Below, piece by piece: positions 47,369 to 56,079 of a stretch of 64,000 nucleotides of DNA. The translations under genes were made by a program, and so were the position numbers. The notes beneath the pieces are model-generated. The model was given only the letters and a program-made list of their open reading frames with translations, ran no database searches and was not told the DNA's origin. The DNA is from Moraxella sp035181385 (lineage in GTDB: Bacteria; Pseudomonadota; Gammaproteobacteria; Pseudomonadales; Moraxellaceae). The stretch's first letter is position 1, and each line of letters opens with the position of its first letter. The stretch spans positions 186,001 to 250,000 of the forward strand of contig NZ_JAXCJK010000002.1 in NCBI RefSeq assembly GCF_035181385.1. Direction: 5' to 3'.

Positions 47369-49480
47369 CTAAGCATTTACATATTCTTTAACATCAGGCA
47401 GCCAAGTATTGACAATATGGTGAGAAAGTGTCCGCCTACTGACATCACCAATCAACCGATGAGCAATGCTTTGTGCAGCGATGAACAGACTTTCATCACG
47501 CACGATGTCCGCCAAATAATAGCCCATATCGCCTGTTTGTCGCTTACCAAGTAACTCACCTGCTCCACGAAGTTCAAGGTCTTTTTGAGCAATGACAAAA
47601 CCATCGTTGCTGTCTCGTAGCACATTTAACCGTTCAATGCCTGTGGGTGATAGCGGCATTTGATACAGCAATACACAAAAAGACTTGGCACAACCACGCC
47701 CCACTCGCCCACGCAACTGATGCAATTGGGACAATCCCAAGCGTTCAGCATTTTCAATGACCATCAAAGACGCATTGGGCACATCCACACCCACCTCAAT
47801 GACGGTAGTCGCAACCAATAGGTCAATTTTTCCCAACTTAAAGTCATTCATGACCGCCTGTTTATCGGCAGATTTCATCTTGCCATGTACCAGCCCAATG
47901 TTAATATCCAGTCGTTCACACAAATCCTCATACAGCAGTTCCGCCGATTGCACATCTAGTACGCTAGACTCCTCAACCAGTGGACACACCCAGTACGCCT
48001 GCTTTTTATCTTTACAATTCACTCGTATTCGCTCAATCACTTCATCACGACGGTCTCGACTGATGGTTACGGTCGCAATTGGAGTGCGATTGGGTGGTAA
48101 TTCATCAATCACCGACACATCCATGTCGCCATACATACTCATCGCAAGTGTTCTTGGAATGGGCGTTGCTGTCATGGCAAGCTGATGTGGCGTGGAATTC
48201 GCCACACCCTTATTAGCAAGGCGAAGTCTTTGTTCTACACCAAAACGGTGCTGCTCATCAATGATGACCAAGCCCAATTTAGCAAAAGCCACCCCATCTT
48301 GAAAAAGTGCGTGCGTCCCTACGACAATCTGTACATCATTATTGATGATTTGATCAAGCATGACATTCCGCTCTTTTGCGGTCTGTTTGCCTGCCAAAAA
48401 ACCCACACCCACACCCACACCCAAAGGCTCAAACCATTTTTGAAAATTAATAAAATGCTGTTCTGCTAAAATCTCCGTCGGTGCCATCACTGCCACCTGC
48501 CAACCACTATCAAGTGCATAGCAAGCAGTGATTGCTGCCACCAATGTTTTACCCGCACCGACATCGCCTTGAATCAGTCGCAACATGGGTTTGCTTGTCG
48601 CCATGTCCGCCACAGCCTCGCCAATGACACGACTTTGGGCATCTGTCAGCTCAAATGGCAGATTTTCCATGAGCTTGTCCACCAAAAGGCTGACCGACTC
48701 GCAGCGTGGGGCTTTGTGCTGATAAACATTATTACGACGATAAAGAAATGCCAACTGATGTGCCACCAGCTCCTCGATGATGATTCGCCTACAAGCTGGG
48801 TGCGTACGGTCTTTTAATCCTTCAAGCAAAGTCGTCTGAGCAAAAATATCCGCATCTTTATCAGGCAGATGAATCTGCTTTAAAGCAGTCAATAAATCTG
48901 CCTGCACATCAAACACACCAACGCTTTGCAATTCATCAATTGACAAACAATGCAAAGTTTCATGTGAAACGGCATTGATTGCCAGTCGCACAAGCTGTCG
49001 AATCTTATTTTGATGAAGCCCTTTGACTGCAGGGTAAATGGGTAACAATCCACCATCAAGGGTTTTTGTGCCTGTAATATGATACTCTGGGTGTGCCATT
49101 TGCACACCATAACGGCTGATTTTTATCTCGCCAAAAGCTGTGATGTTTGCCCCAAGTGTCATCGTATTTTTAAGTCCAGCATAAATCTTAAAAAATCTTA
49201 AGATCAGCACGCCAGTATCATCTTCTATTGCCACGCTCATGCCTGTACGATTGGTCTCAATATGCGTAACCACACCACTGACAAGCACGCTCATGCCATG
49301 TTGTACATCGCCAATAGGCACAAGGCGACTGCGGTCCTCATAATCTCGTGGCAAGTGCATAAGCATATCAAAAATACGATAAATCCCAAGCTCTGTCAGT
49401 CGCTCCGCCAGTGAATTACCCACCCCAGACAGGGCCGTCATGGGCAGATTAATGATTGGAATGGCTGATGATTTTGACAT
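47369..49480 (-). CDS. recG: ATP-dependent DNA helicase RecG
   Basis: The 703-residue branch-migration helicase rescues stalled forks. It has an N-terminal wedge/OB domain (about 50-230), then the helicase with GDVGAGKTLVA, DEQHRFGVEQR, TATPIPRTLAM, GRVGRGC and the C-terminal DLELRGAGELLGKRQTG. The ATG at 49480 (AAGG 6 nt upstream) is preferred over codons further upstream. A hexamer repeat at 48402-48422 encodes a GVGVGVG stretch. Confidence 0.96.
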   Translation of the reverse strand: MSKSSAIPIINLPMTALSGVGNSLAERLTELGIYRIFDMLMHLPRDYEDRSRLVPIGDVQHGMSVLVSGVVTHIETNRTGMSVAIEDDTGVLILRFFKIYAGLKNTMTLGANITAFGEIKISRYGVQMAHPEYHITGTKTLDGGLLPIYPAVKGLHQNKIRQLVRLAINAVSHETLHCLSIDELQSVGVFDVQADLLTALKQIHLPDKDADIFAQTTLLEGLKDRTHPACRRIIIEELVAHQLAFLYRRNNVYQHKAPRCESVSLLVDKLMENLPFELTDAQSRVIGEAVADMATSKPMLRLIQGDVGAGKTLVAAITACYALDSGWQVAVMAPTEILAEQHFINFQKWFEPLGVGVGVGFLAGKQTAKERNVMLDQIINNDVQIVVGTHALFQDGVAFAKLGLVIIDEQHRFGVEQRLRLANKGVANSTPHQLAMTATPIPRTLAMSMYGDMDVSVIDELPPNRTPIATVTISRDRRDEVIERIRVNCKDKKQAYWVCPLVEESSVLDVQSAELLYEDLCERLDINIGLVHGKMKSADKQAVMNDFKLGKIDLLVATTVIEVGVDVPNASLMVIENAERLGLSQLHQLRGRVGRGCAKSFCVLLYQMPLSPTGIERLNVLRDSNDGFVIAQKDLELRGAGELLGKRQTGDMGYYLADIVRDESLFIAAQSIAHRLIGDVSRRTLSHHIVNTWLPDVKEYVNA
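48402..48422. repeat. Hexamer microsatellite inside recG
   Basis: CCCACA occurs in three tandem copies followed by CCC (48402-48422), within a coding sequence. It encodes alternating Gly-Val. Because the unit is six bases, copy changes would keep the frame. Confidence 0.85.
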
Positions 49481-49598
49481 GGCATACCTTATTTTATGCA
49501 CCTTTATAATACAGTTGCATATAATACTACTGTTCATTTAATTAAAACAAGTCAGACAACTGTTCATTTTCAATATTTTGGCTTCAACTAAAAATTTA

Positions 49599-49638
49599 AA
49601 CCAAAAAACGCAACCGTCTGATGTTGCGTTTTTTGGTT
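49599..49638. terminator. Strong terminator downstream of the isochorismatase-like gene
   Basis: 16-bp perfect stem (49599-49614 with 49623-49638), 8-nt loop, containing A and T tracts; able to act on either strand. On the minus strand it follows the hydrolase gene ending at 49670. Confidence 0.85.
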
Positions 49639-49669
49639 TGATGTTTTTAAGATTTTATGTAACAAATTT

Positions 49670-50239
49670 TTACTTCACCAAATGACTGATCACCTTAAAA
49701 TCAGGGTGCTTGCTAGAACGCAACAACTCAAACAAAATTGCCTCAGTGGTTGTTACTACCGCACCTGCTCGACGCATACGACGCAGGGCAATCTTTCGGT
49801 CATAAGGGTCTCGTGAACTGGTCGCATCACTAATGATGACAGGTTGCATGCCGTTATCAAGCAAATCAAGTGCAGTTTGTTGCACACAAACATGGGTTTC
49901 TATGCCAAATAGCAAGACATGATGGCGATTTTGCATGGCAAGATGTCGCCAAGTTGATTCATCATCTACCGAACTAAATGCCGACTTTTCAAAAACATTC
50001 ACATCGCCAAATACAGCTGATAGCTCAGCAATCGTATGCCCCAAGCCCTTTGGATACTGCTCATTAACTGTCAGTGGTACATCTAGCGCATTAAGCCCTG
50101 CAATCAAAATGCGTGCCTTGTTTGTGATTTTTTCCATTTCATGAATGTGTGGCACAAATTTATCCTGCATATCAATCAGCAATGCTTGTGTGTCTTCTGT
50201 ATGGATACGATAAGTGCGTGTAATGGTAGTGGTAGGCAC
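49670..50239 (-). CDS. Isochorismatase-family hydrolase
   Basis: The 189-residue protein belongs to the cysteine hydrolase superfamily. The catalytic triad is visible as D23 (LLIDMQDKF), K85 (FEKSAFS) and C118 (GIETHVCVQQTALDL), with the usual cis-peptide region before the cysteine. It resembles the YcaC-like branch with unknown substrate rather than true isochorismatases or nicotinamidases. Divergent from argA. Confidence 0.88.
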   Translation of the reverse strand: MPTTTITRTYRIHTEDTQALLIDMQDKFVPHIHEMEKITNKARILIAGLNALDVPLTVNEQYPKGLGHTIAELSAVFGDVNVFEKSAFSSVDDESTWRHLAMQNRHHVLLFGIETHVCVQQTALDLLDNGMQPVIISDATSSRDPYDRKIALRRMRRAGAVVTTTEAILFELLRSSKHPDFKVISHLVK

Positions 50240-50341
50240 GGCCTTCTCCTTGATGGACCAATATTTTTTTAACTCTACTAGAATTTACCGACTTGGTCAA
50301 GGTATTTTTAATGCTCACATCATCTGCCACCAAATTACCAT

Positions 50342-50357
50342 TTTACCATCTGGTAAA
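50342..50357. promoter_or_regulatory. Palindrome upstream of argA
   Basis: TTTACCA-tc-TGGTAAA is a perfect 7-bp inverted repeat with a 2-bp spacer, 42 bp before the argA -35 box. A regulator site is possible; it does not resemble an ARG box. Confidence 0.4.
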
Positions 50358-50398
50358 CACAACCAACACCAGAACCTGTGGTTTTGTCAAAAAAATGC

Positions 50399-50426
50399 TT
50401 GCATTCGCCAAAAAGCTGACTATCAT
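50399..50426 (+). promoter_or_regulatory. Candidate promoter of argA
   Basis: TTGCAT (50399-50404), 16 bp, TATCAT (50421-50426), 27 bp before the argA start. Confidence 0.55.
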
Positions 50427-50453
50427 AATAGGATTTAATCAACAGCTCATGCC

Positions 50454-51767
50454 ATGAACAACCACAGCCAAGACAAACAAAACCCAATCCAATGGTTTCG
50501 CCATTCTGCCCCCTACATCAATACCCATCGTGGCAAGACCTTTGTCATCATGTTTGGTGGTGATGCGGTCGCTCACGCAAACTTTGAGCATCTGATTCAT
50601 GATTTTGCATTGCTACATAGTTTGGGCATTCATCTGGTGTTGGTGCATGGGGCACGCCCACAGATTGAAAATTCCCTAAATCTTGCTGGTCTATCTAGCA
50701 ACATAACAGGGCATTTGCGTATCACACCTCCTAATGCCATGCCACACATATTATCAGCCGTAGGGGCAATTCGCCTACATATTGAAGCTCAGCTGTCCAT
50801 GGGGCTTGCCAATTCACCCATGTTTGGTGCACGCATCGATGCAGTATCAGGCAACTTCATCACCGCTCGCCCTTATGGCGTGCGTGAAGGCATAGATCAT
50901 CAAATGACAGGTGAGGTACGCAGTGTAGACAGCACCGCCATTCATCACAACTTACAACACAACCACATCGTCATTTTAAGTCCGATTGGCTTTTCGGTAA
51001 CAGGTGAGATATTCAACTTGTCTGCTGAAGAGGTTGCTATGCACGCTGCCATTGCTTTACGAGCAGATAAGCTCATTTTTCTTGGTGAAGATGCTGTCCG
51101 ACTAAACGGTAAAATCATTCGAGAGCTGACCACCAAACAAGCACAAATGCTACTAGATAGCAACAATCTACCCAGCGATGAAATGGCACGATTTTTACAA
51201 TGCGCCATCAATGTGGGCGATGCGGTTGAACGCACTCAGATTTTACCTTTTGATAAAGATGGTGCACTCATTGAAGAGCTGTTTACACACGATGGGCTTG
51301 GCACGATGATAACGCACACGCCTTATGACAACATTCGCCCTGCCACACTAAGCGATGTAGTGGGCCTACTGGCGTTATTAAAACCCCTAGAAGGGGCTGG
51401 CATTCTTATCAAACGACCACAAGAACGCTTAGAATCAGACATTGAATGCTACACCATCATTGAGCGAGACGGCATGGTGATTGGTTGTGCTGCACTTTAT
51501 CCATTAAATGAGGTCAGTGCAGAGATTGCCAGCATCGCCATTCACCCCAATTATCGTGGAGGCAGTCGTGGCAATGATTTGTTAAAATTTGTTGAAACTC
51601 GGGCCAAATCAGCAGGATTTAGTCAGCTGTTCGCCTTAACCACACACACCAGCCATTGGTTTATTGAACACGGCTTTGTTGAAACTGATGTTAAAAATCT
51701 GCCAGCAGAACGACAAGCCCGTTATCATAATGGCAGAAATTCAAAGATTTTTATCAAAAATATTTAA
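50454..51767 (+). CDS. argA: N-acetylglutamate synthase
   Basis: The 437-residue enzyme makes N-acetylglutamate, the first step of arginine synthesis. An amino-acid-kinase-like domain (about 15-285; FVIMFGGDAVAHANF, LVLVHGARPQIE) binds arginine in relatives, and a C-terminal GNAT domain (about 295-437) has IASIAIHPNYRGGSRGNDLLKFVE. Both parts are complete. Single gene closed by a strong terminator. Confidence 0.95.
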   Translation: MNNHSQDKQNPIQWFRHSAPYINTHRGKTFVIMFGGDAVAHANFEHLIHDFALLHSLGIHLVLVHGARPQIENSLNLAGLSSNITGHLRITPPNAMPHILSAVGAIRLHIEAQLSMGLANSPMFGARIDAVSGNFITARPYGVREGIDHQMTGEVRSVDSTAIHHNLQHNHIVILSPIGFSVTGEIFNLSAEEVAMHAAIALRADKLIFLGEDAVRLNGKIIRELTTKQAQMLLDSNNLPSDEMARFLQCAINVGDAVERTQILPFDKDGALIEELFTHDGLGTMITHTPYDNIRPATLSDVVGLLALLKPLEGAGILIKRPQERLESDIECYTIIERDGMVIGCAALYPLNEVSAEIASIAIHPNYRGGSRGNDLLKFVETRAKSAGFSQLFALTTHTSHWFIEHGFVETDVKNLPAERQARYHNGRNSKIFIKNI

Positions 51768-51785
51768 ACCAAAAAGTCATACAAA

Positions 51786-51820
51786 CACAAAAAACCCTTG
51801 CAAATCAAGGGTTTTTTGTG
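51786..51820. terminator. Bidirectional terminator between argA and the FKBP gene
   Basis: 15-bp perfect stem (51786-51800 with 51806-51820), 5-nt loop, with internal A6/T6 tracts, between convergent genes. Confidence 0.9.
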
Positions 51821-51849
51821 AAAATAAAAAAGCAATATCTAGCTTGTGA

Positions 51850-52632
51850 TTACTTCTTAGCCTCGGTGGCTGATTGTGCTTTTTTTAGTGCATCTTTAAC
51901 GGCAGCTTCATTTAAGAGCTCTACTGTGAAGATAAGTACGCTGTTTGGCTCAATCACAGGATTGCCCGCATCACCATAGGCAAGCTCACTTGGTACATAC
52001 AGTTCATACTTGCCACCTTCTTTCATCAATTGCAAGCCCTCAGTCCAACCTTTAATCACCTCATTTAGCTTAAACTGGGCAGGAATCCCACGCTCATACG
52101 ATGAATCAAATACCTTGCCATCAATGAGTTTTCCCTCATAATGCACGGTTACAACATCTGTTACTTTTGGTTGTTTGCCAGTACCTTCTTTAATAACTTT
52201 ATATTGCAAACCAGATGCGGTGGTCTGTACACCTGCTTTTTTGGCATTTTCAGCCAAAAATTGTTCGCCATCTGTTTTGTTTTTGGTGGCTTTTTCTTCA
52301 GCTTCTTTAATTTTTCGCTCTTCAAAGGCCTTACCAACCGCCTCAATCTGCTCATCAGTCAAAGCACTTTCTTTACCAGCATAAGCGTCTTTTACAGCCT
52401 TAGTGAAGATGTCCATATCAAGCTCTTCACTCATCTGCATGGCAGTGTTCTTTAAGTTTTCGCCTTGCTGATAACCGATGATATAGCTGATTTTCTGAGT
52501 TTCGGCGCTTTGTTCGGTAACTACGGTAGATTTTTTAGCAACTTTGGTTGTGGTTGCATCAGCATCTTTGTTACAGCCTGCCAATGCTAACATTGCCATG
52601 ATACTAGCAGCAAGTAAAGTTTGTTTTTTCAT
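51850..52632 (-). CDS. FKBP-type peptidyl-prolyl isomerase lipoprotein (Mip/FkpA-like)
   Basis: The 260-residue protein has a lipoprotein signal with lipobox LAGC (C20), an N-terminal helical dimerisation region (about 45-130, SYIIGYQQGENLK) and a C-terminal FKBP domain (about 145-245) with VHYEGKLIDGKVFDSSYERG and LAYGDAGNPVIEPNSVLIFTVELL. It should fold or protect envelope proteins. The ATG at 52632 begins the signal peptide; upstream in-frame residues would prevent export. Confidence 0.92.
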   Translation of the reverse strand: MKKQTLLAASIMAMLALAGCNKDADATTTKVAKKSTVVTEQSAETQKISYIIGYQQGENLKNTAMQMSEELDMDIFTKAVKDAYAGKESALTDEQIEAVGKAFEERKIKEAEEKATKNKTDGEQFLAENAKKAGVQTTASGLQYKVIKEGTGKQPKVTDVVTVHYEGKLIDGKVFDSSYERGIPAQFKLNEVIKGWTEGLQLMKEGGKYELYVPSELAYGDAGNPVIEPNSVLIFTVELLNEAAVKDALKKAQSATEAKK

Positions 52633-52815
52633 AATATTCTCAATATTGTATGATAAAAATTGGTTGAAAATTTTTAAGCCAATGAGCAAATACCCATAAC
52701 GGTACATCATACCAAAAAATACGCCCCAAAACCACGAATTTTAGCTCACAATGTATAGTAATTGTTAATATTGTTATGAAAGCTTATCCACAGCAAAATT
52801 TTGGCTGTTTGAGGT

Positions 52816-52847
52816 GTTACAATTTGCACGATTGTAACTATTGTAAC
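52816..52847. promoter_or_regulatory. Triple GTTACAAT site upstream of the channel gene
   Basis: GTTACAAT (52816-52823) and its reverse complement ATTGTAAC (52831-52838) form a perfect inverted repeat with a 7-bp spacer; a second ATTGTAAC follows after one base (52840-52847). It lies 74 bp before the channel start, in the divergent region with the FKBP gene. It looks like an operator; the regulator is unknown. Confidence 0.55.
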
Positions 52848-52920
52848 TGATTTGATTGATGAATTCGACCTTATCACAACAAATCATACCAAAAAAAAAT
52901 CTTAGCTTCGGAGTATATTT

Positions 52921-54436
52921 ATGGAACACCATATGAATATGAACTTCGCCATCTTTAACCAATACCTACAAGGTCCTATCGGTTCTGTCATTGGTGCAAC
53001 TTTAATCTTTATTTTAGGTTGGATAATCGCCCTAAGCTTGGCATCATTAACCAAAAAAGGCTTGGCCACGCTCAGCCTGAACGAACGCATCAGTCAATCA
53101 ACAGGCCATCATTACGACCTGAACAACATGATTGGCAAAATCGTCTTTTGGTTTGTGCTCATCATTAGCATTTCTGCGGCACTCAACCAACTCAACCTAA
53201 ACTCAATCTCCGCTCCATTTGCCAATATGGTTAACCAAGTCTTGTTATTCTTACCCAATCTACTTGCTGTTGTTGCTATTGGCGTGATTGACTGGATTGT
53301 TGCGAACATCACTCGCAATGCACCAAATACCGCCCTAGCCAAAACCACGCTTGATGAAAAACTTTGCCAAAACGCTGGCATAAAACCAATGAGCGGTACA
53401 ATTGCCGACATCATATATTGGTTCATTCTTCTTATGGTATTGACCATTGTGCTGGGTCGATTGGGACTAGATGGTCTATTTGCACCACTGACTCATATGA
53501 TTGATAAAGCTTTTAATTTTATTCCAAACGCTTTGATGGCAGGTTTGGTATTCTTTGTTGGTTATATCGTTGCCAAAGTGGTGCGTGGTATTGTAACAAA
53601 TCTGGTTTTAAGTTTTAATATCCAAGCACTGGCCAGCAAAGCTGGTATTAGCAAACAAAACAGCTTGCCATCTATTGCAGGTTCTTTGTCATTCATGCTG
53701 GTCATCGTGCCATTCACCATTGCCGCATTAGATGCCCTAAAAGTTTATGCCATATCTCGCCCAGCAACAAATATGTTAAATAAAGTCCTAGAACAGTTGC
53801 CAAATATATTGACAGCAGTAGCAATCTTAGTGATTACTTATTATGTGGTGCGTATGCTTGCCAACATCATCAAGGGGTATTTTGGCAAACACCCAAATTG
53901 ACACACTGCCCACCAAACTTGGTCTTCAAAGCGTTCTTGGTGAGAAAAAATTCTCTGATTTGGTTGGGTGTGCCATTGTATTTTTTGCCATGCTATTTGC
54001 AAGCATTGCAGCCGCAGATTTGTTGGGCTTTAATCACATCAGCAACATCATTGCCTTGTTTGTCGCCTTTGGCGGCCAAATTATCTTAGGTGCAATCATC
54101 TTGACCATCGGTTTTTGGTTGGCAAACATCATCGCAGGGGCAGTGGCACGCTCTGAACAAGGCAGTCAATTTTTAGCCAATATCGTGCGTGTGCTGATCA
54201 TGGGCTTGGTGCTGGCAATGGGTCTAAAAGCAATGGGCATCGCAGATAGTATCGTAAACCTTGCCTTTGGTCTAACCCTAGGCTCAGTCGCTGTGGCATT
54301 CGCCCTATCCTTTGGTTTGGGTGGTCGTGAAGCAGCTGCTCGCCTTTTAAGGCGTATCCAAGACAAGGCAGAAAGCGAAGCTAGCCATAAAGTCATTTTG
54401 CCAAAAAACGCACAAGATAAAGATGCGCCTCTTTAA
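52921..54436 (+). pseudogene. Mechanosensitive channel-like gene, split by a frameshift
   Basis: Two overlapping reading frames together make one MscS-related, multi-helix channel protein of about 505 residues. The first (52921-53901, GGAG before the ATG) holds repeated conserved TM helices and ends in an unrelated YFGKHPN tail. The second is open from before 53843 to 54436 and carries the pore-like end (AFALSFGLGGREAAARLL). The frame changes within 53874-53883, where GGGG and TTTT runs lie; removing one T of the TTTT gives an uninterrupted GYLANTQIDTLP join. It may be a real inactivating mutation, an on/off site or an assembly error. Confidence 0.8.
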
Positions 54437-54452
54437 TTCAAAATGACAAAGC

Positions 54453-54480
54453 AAAAACGACATCGAAGAATGTCGTTTTT
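54453..54480 (+). terminator. Terminator downstream of the channel gene
   Basis: 11-bp perfect stem (54453-54463 with 54470-54480), 6-nt loop, T tract running on. Confidence 0.85.
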
Positions 54481-54696
54481 TTATTGCTTTATGGTTTTTG
54501 CCCCACTGAGTTTGATAACAAGATTTTGGGAAAAATTAACATCTTGATCGTCCTTTAAGCCTTTTGGATATAATAAAATGCATCATTTTGACGATAATTT
54601 TATAAAATCTTTATTGATTAAAATTAAAATATTGTGTACAAATTATCGTCGCTAGAGTTTTGAGCTGGTTAAAGATATCGTTTATCGCTCCGTTGG

Positions 54697-56013
54697 TTAA
54701 TTTAAATAATGTTCGCTGATAAGCTGCAAATACTTGCTGTCAATGACAAGGCATTTTTGAGATTTTTCTTTATCATCACTTTTTTCGTCATTATCACTCT
54801 TATCATCAAAGAAATCCACCGACACAGGGCAAAATACTTTGGTGTTTCCTAAGTTCCAAGCCATATAGCCGTATAGGGCGGTTTCTCGCTGTCTAAAAAT
54901 TTCTTGATTATCAGCAGTGCATTTTTCTTTGTATGTTTCGCCCAAATACTTTTGGCATTCATCAGCATTTAATAATTCTTTTTGTTTCTTTATGTCTTTT
55001 GTGGTCATTCCATTGATGGCATTGGAAACTGTATTTCCGTTATGGATAAGATACCAAGATGCGTCTTTGGGTTTTTCTATAAATCTTGGAACATATAAAG
55101 ATAAGTCTGAAAATTTGGTTGTGAAAGTTAGGATAAAAGAAAATAACAACAAAAACAATAAAGATACAATACCCATAAAAATATCGTTTCTTCTTTTGTT
55201 TACTGACAATTTCTTCTGTGATGTTAGTACAAAAAATGAAAAAATATTTATTAAAATAGGTATTGCAATAAATGCTAAAATTATGCACCACTGCCGATTT
55301 TCTCTATTTTCAAATAAGGCAATTATTTGTAAATAAGCTATGGGATAAAAGCAAGAATAAAGCCATATAAAAAAGAGGGCAGAAAAAATTAAAATACCTT
55401 CAGAAAAACTTTTGCATTTAAAGGAAAAACATATAGATATTGCGGTACAGTATATAAAAATAAAGCCTAATATATCTTCTAAAAAGTTCCAATTAAAATA
55501 AGTATTCAAAAACCAAAGAATAGTGAGTATTGATGCTATTGAATATAAGGTTAGATTTTTGAATAAAAATCTAGGAATTTCATTATTAATTTCTTCACTT
55601 TTAAAAAATTTATTGCTATGATTTAATATCATAAAATTGAGAAATGGTAAAGCAAAATAAACCAATAATAAAAACACCATAAGTGAATAAGCAACGACAA
55701 TTGCAACCAGTGCAGAAGGATTGGTCATTGTTTCGGAAAAAATACTGATATAGCCAATACTATTTAAATAAGAATGCGTTTTCAAAGCACCAATCAGAAT
55801 AGCAAAAAATGCCAATAATGAAAAATACAAAGGAGCAGTTGTTAATATAAATTTCCAATTTATTTGGTTTTCTTTGTAATTACTTTCTCTGATTTGCTCA
55901 ATATTATTCTTAATATCTATTAAATTCTCTTTAATGTCAAAGATGGTATGATTGCAATCAAGATTTGGTGCAGATGGGTTATTGTTGGTTTTATTACAAA
56001 ATAGTTTAAACAT
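54697..56013 (-). CDS. AT-rich multi-spanning membrane protein of unknown function
   Basis: I do not recognise this 438-residue protein. Residues 20-50 are charged and Asn/Ile-rich, possibly coiled. About seven hydrophobic segments follow (near 54-77, 101-130, 153-170, 179-197, 207-234, 241-263, 279-299). A soluble C-terminal part (about 303-438) has spaced cysteines (C353, C365, C395 and one near 424) and a short run of Asp/Lys/Ser repeats. The codon use is far more A/T-rich than in the neighbours, with many Ile, Asn, Lys and Phe, which suggests acquisition from elsewhere. It is a lone gene between the channel gene and ettA, transcribed on the minus strand. Confidence 0.75.
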   Translation of the reverse strand: MFKLFCNKTNNNPSAPNLDCNHTIFDIKENLIDIKNNIEQIRESNYKENQINWKFILTTAPLYFSLLAFFAILIGALKTHSYLNSIGYISIFSETMTNPSALVAIVVAYSLMVFLLLVYFALPFLNFMILNHSNKFFKSEEINNEIPRFLFKNLTLYSIASILTILWFLNTYFNWNFLEDILGFIFIYCTAISICFSFKCKSFSEGILIFSALFFIWLYSCFYPIAYLQIIALFENRENRQWCIILAFIAIPILINIFSFFVLTSQKKLSVNKRRNDIFMGIVSLLFLLLFSFILTFTTKFSDLSLYVPRFIEKPKDASWYLIHNGNTVSNAINGMTTKDIKKQKELLNADECQKYLGETYKEKCTADNQEIFRQRETALYGYMAWNLGNTKVFCPVSVDFFDDKSDNDEKSDDKEKSQKCLVIDSKYLQLISEHYLN

Positions 56014-56032
56014 AAAAATTTATTCCGTTACC

Positions 56033-56062
56033 AAAACAGCGACCCATTTAAGTCGCTGTTTT
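56033..56062 (-). terminator. Terminator downstream of ettA
   Basis: 11-bp perfect stem (56033-56043 with 56052-56062), 8-nt loop. The T tract on the minus strand is short (TTTT). Confidence 0.65.
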
Positions 56063-56079
56063 TATTATTTAAAGTTAAA

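Noticed and set aside
49599..49638. Long inverted repeat considered as an insertion-element end or a DNA uptake site (it contains CCGTCTGA)
   Set aside because: It has A/T tracts of a bidirectional terminator, and the short match to the neisserial uptake word is partial and single, so chance is enough.
53874..53883. Frameshift considered as programmed ribosomal frameshifting
   Set aside because: A +1 change is required and the site lacks a recognisable slippery heptamer with a stimulatory structure or a rare-codon/stop context as in known +1 sites; a mutation or sequencing error is simpler.
54917..55336. A plus-strand 139-codon frame opposite the AT-rich membrane protein
   Set aside because: The minus-strand gene is longer and has coherent membrane topology. 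The opposite frame has no ribosome binding site and no protein-like composition.
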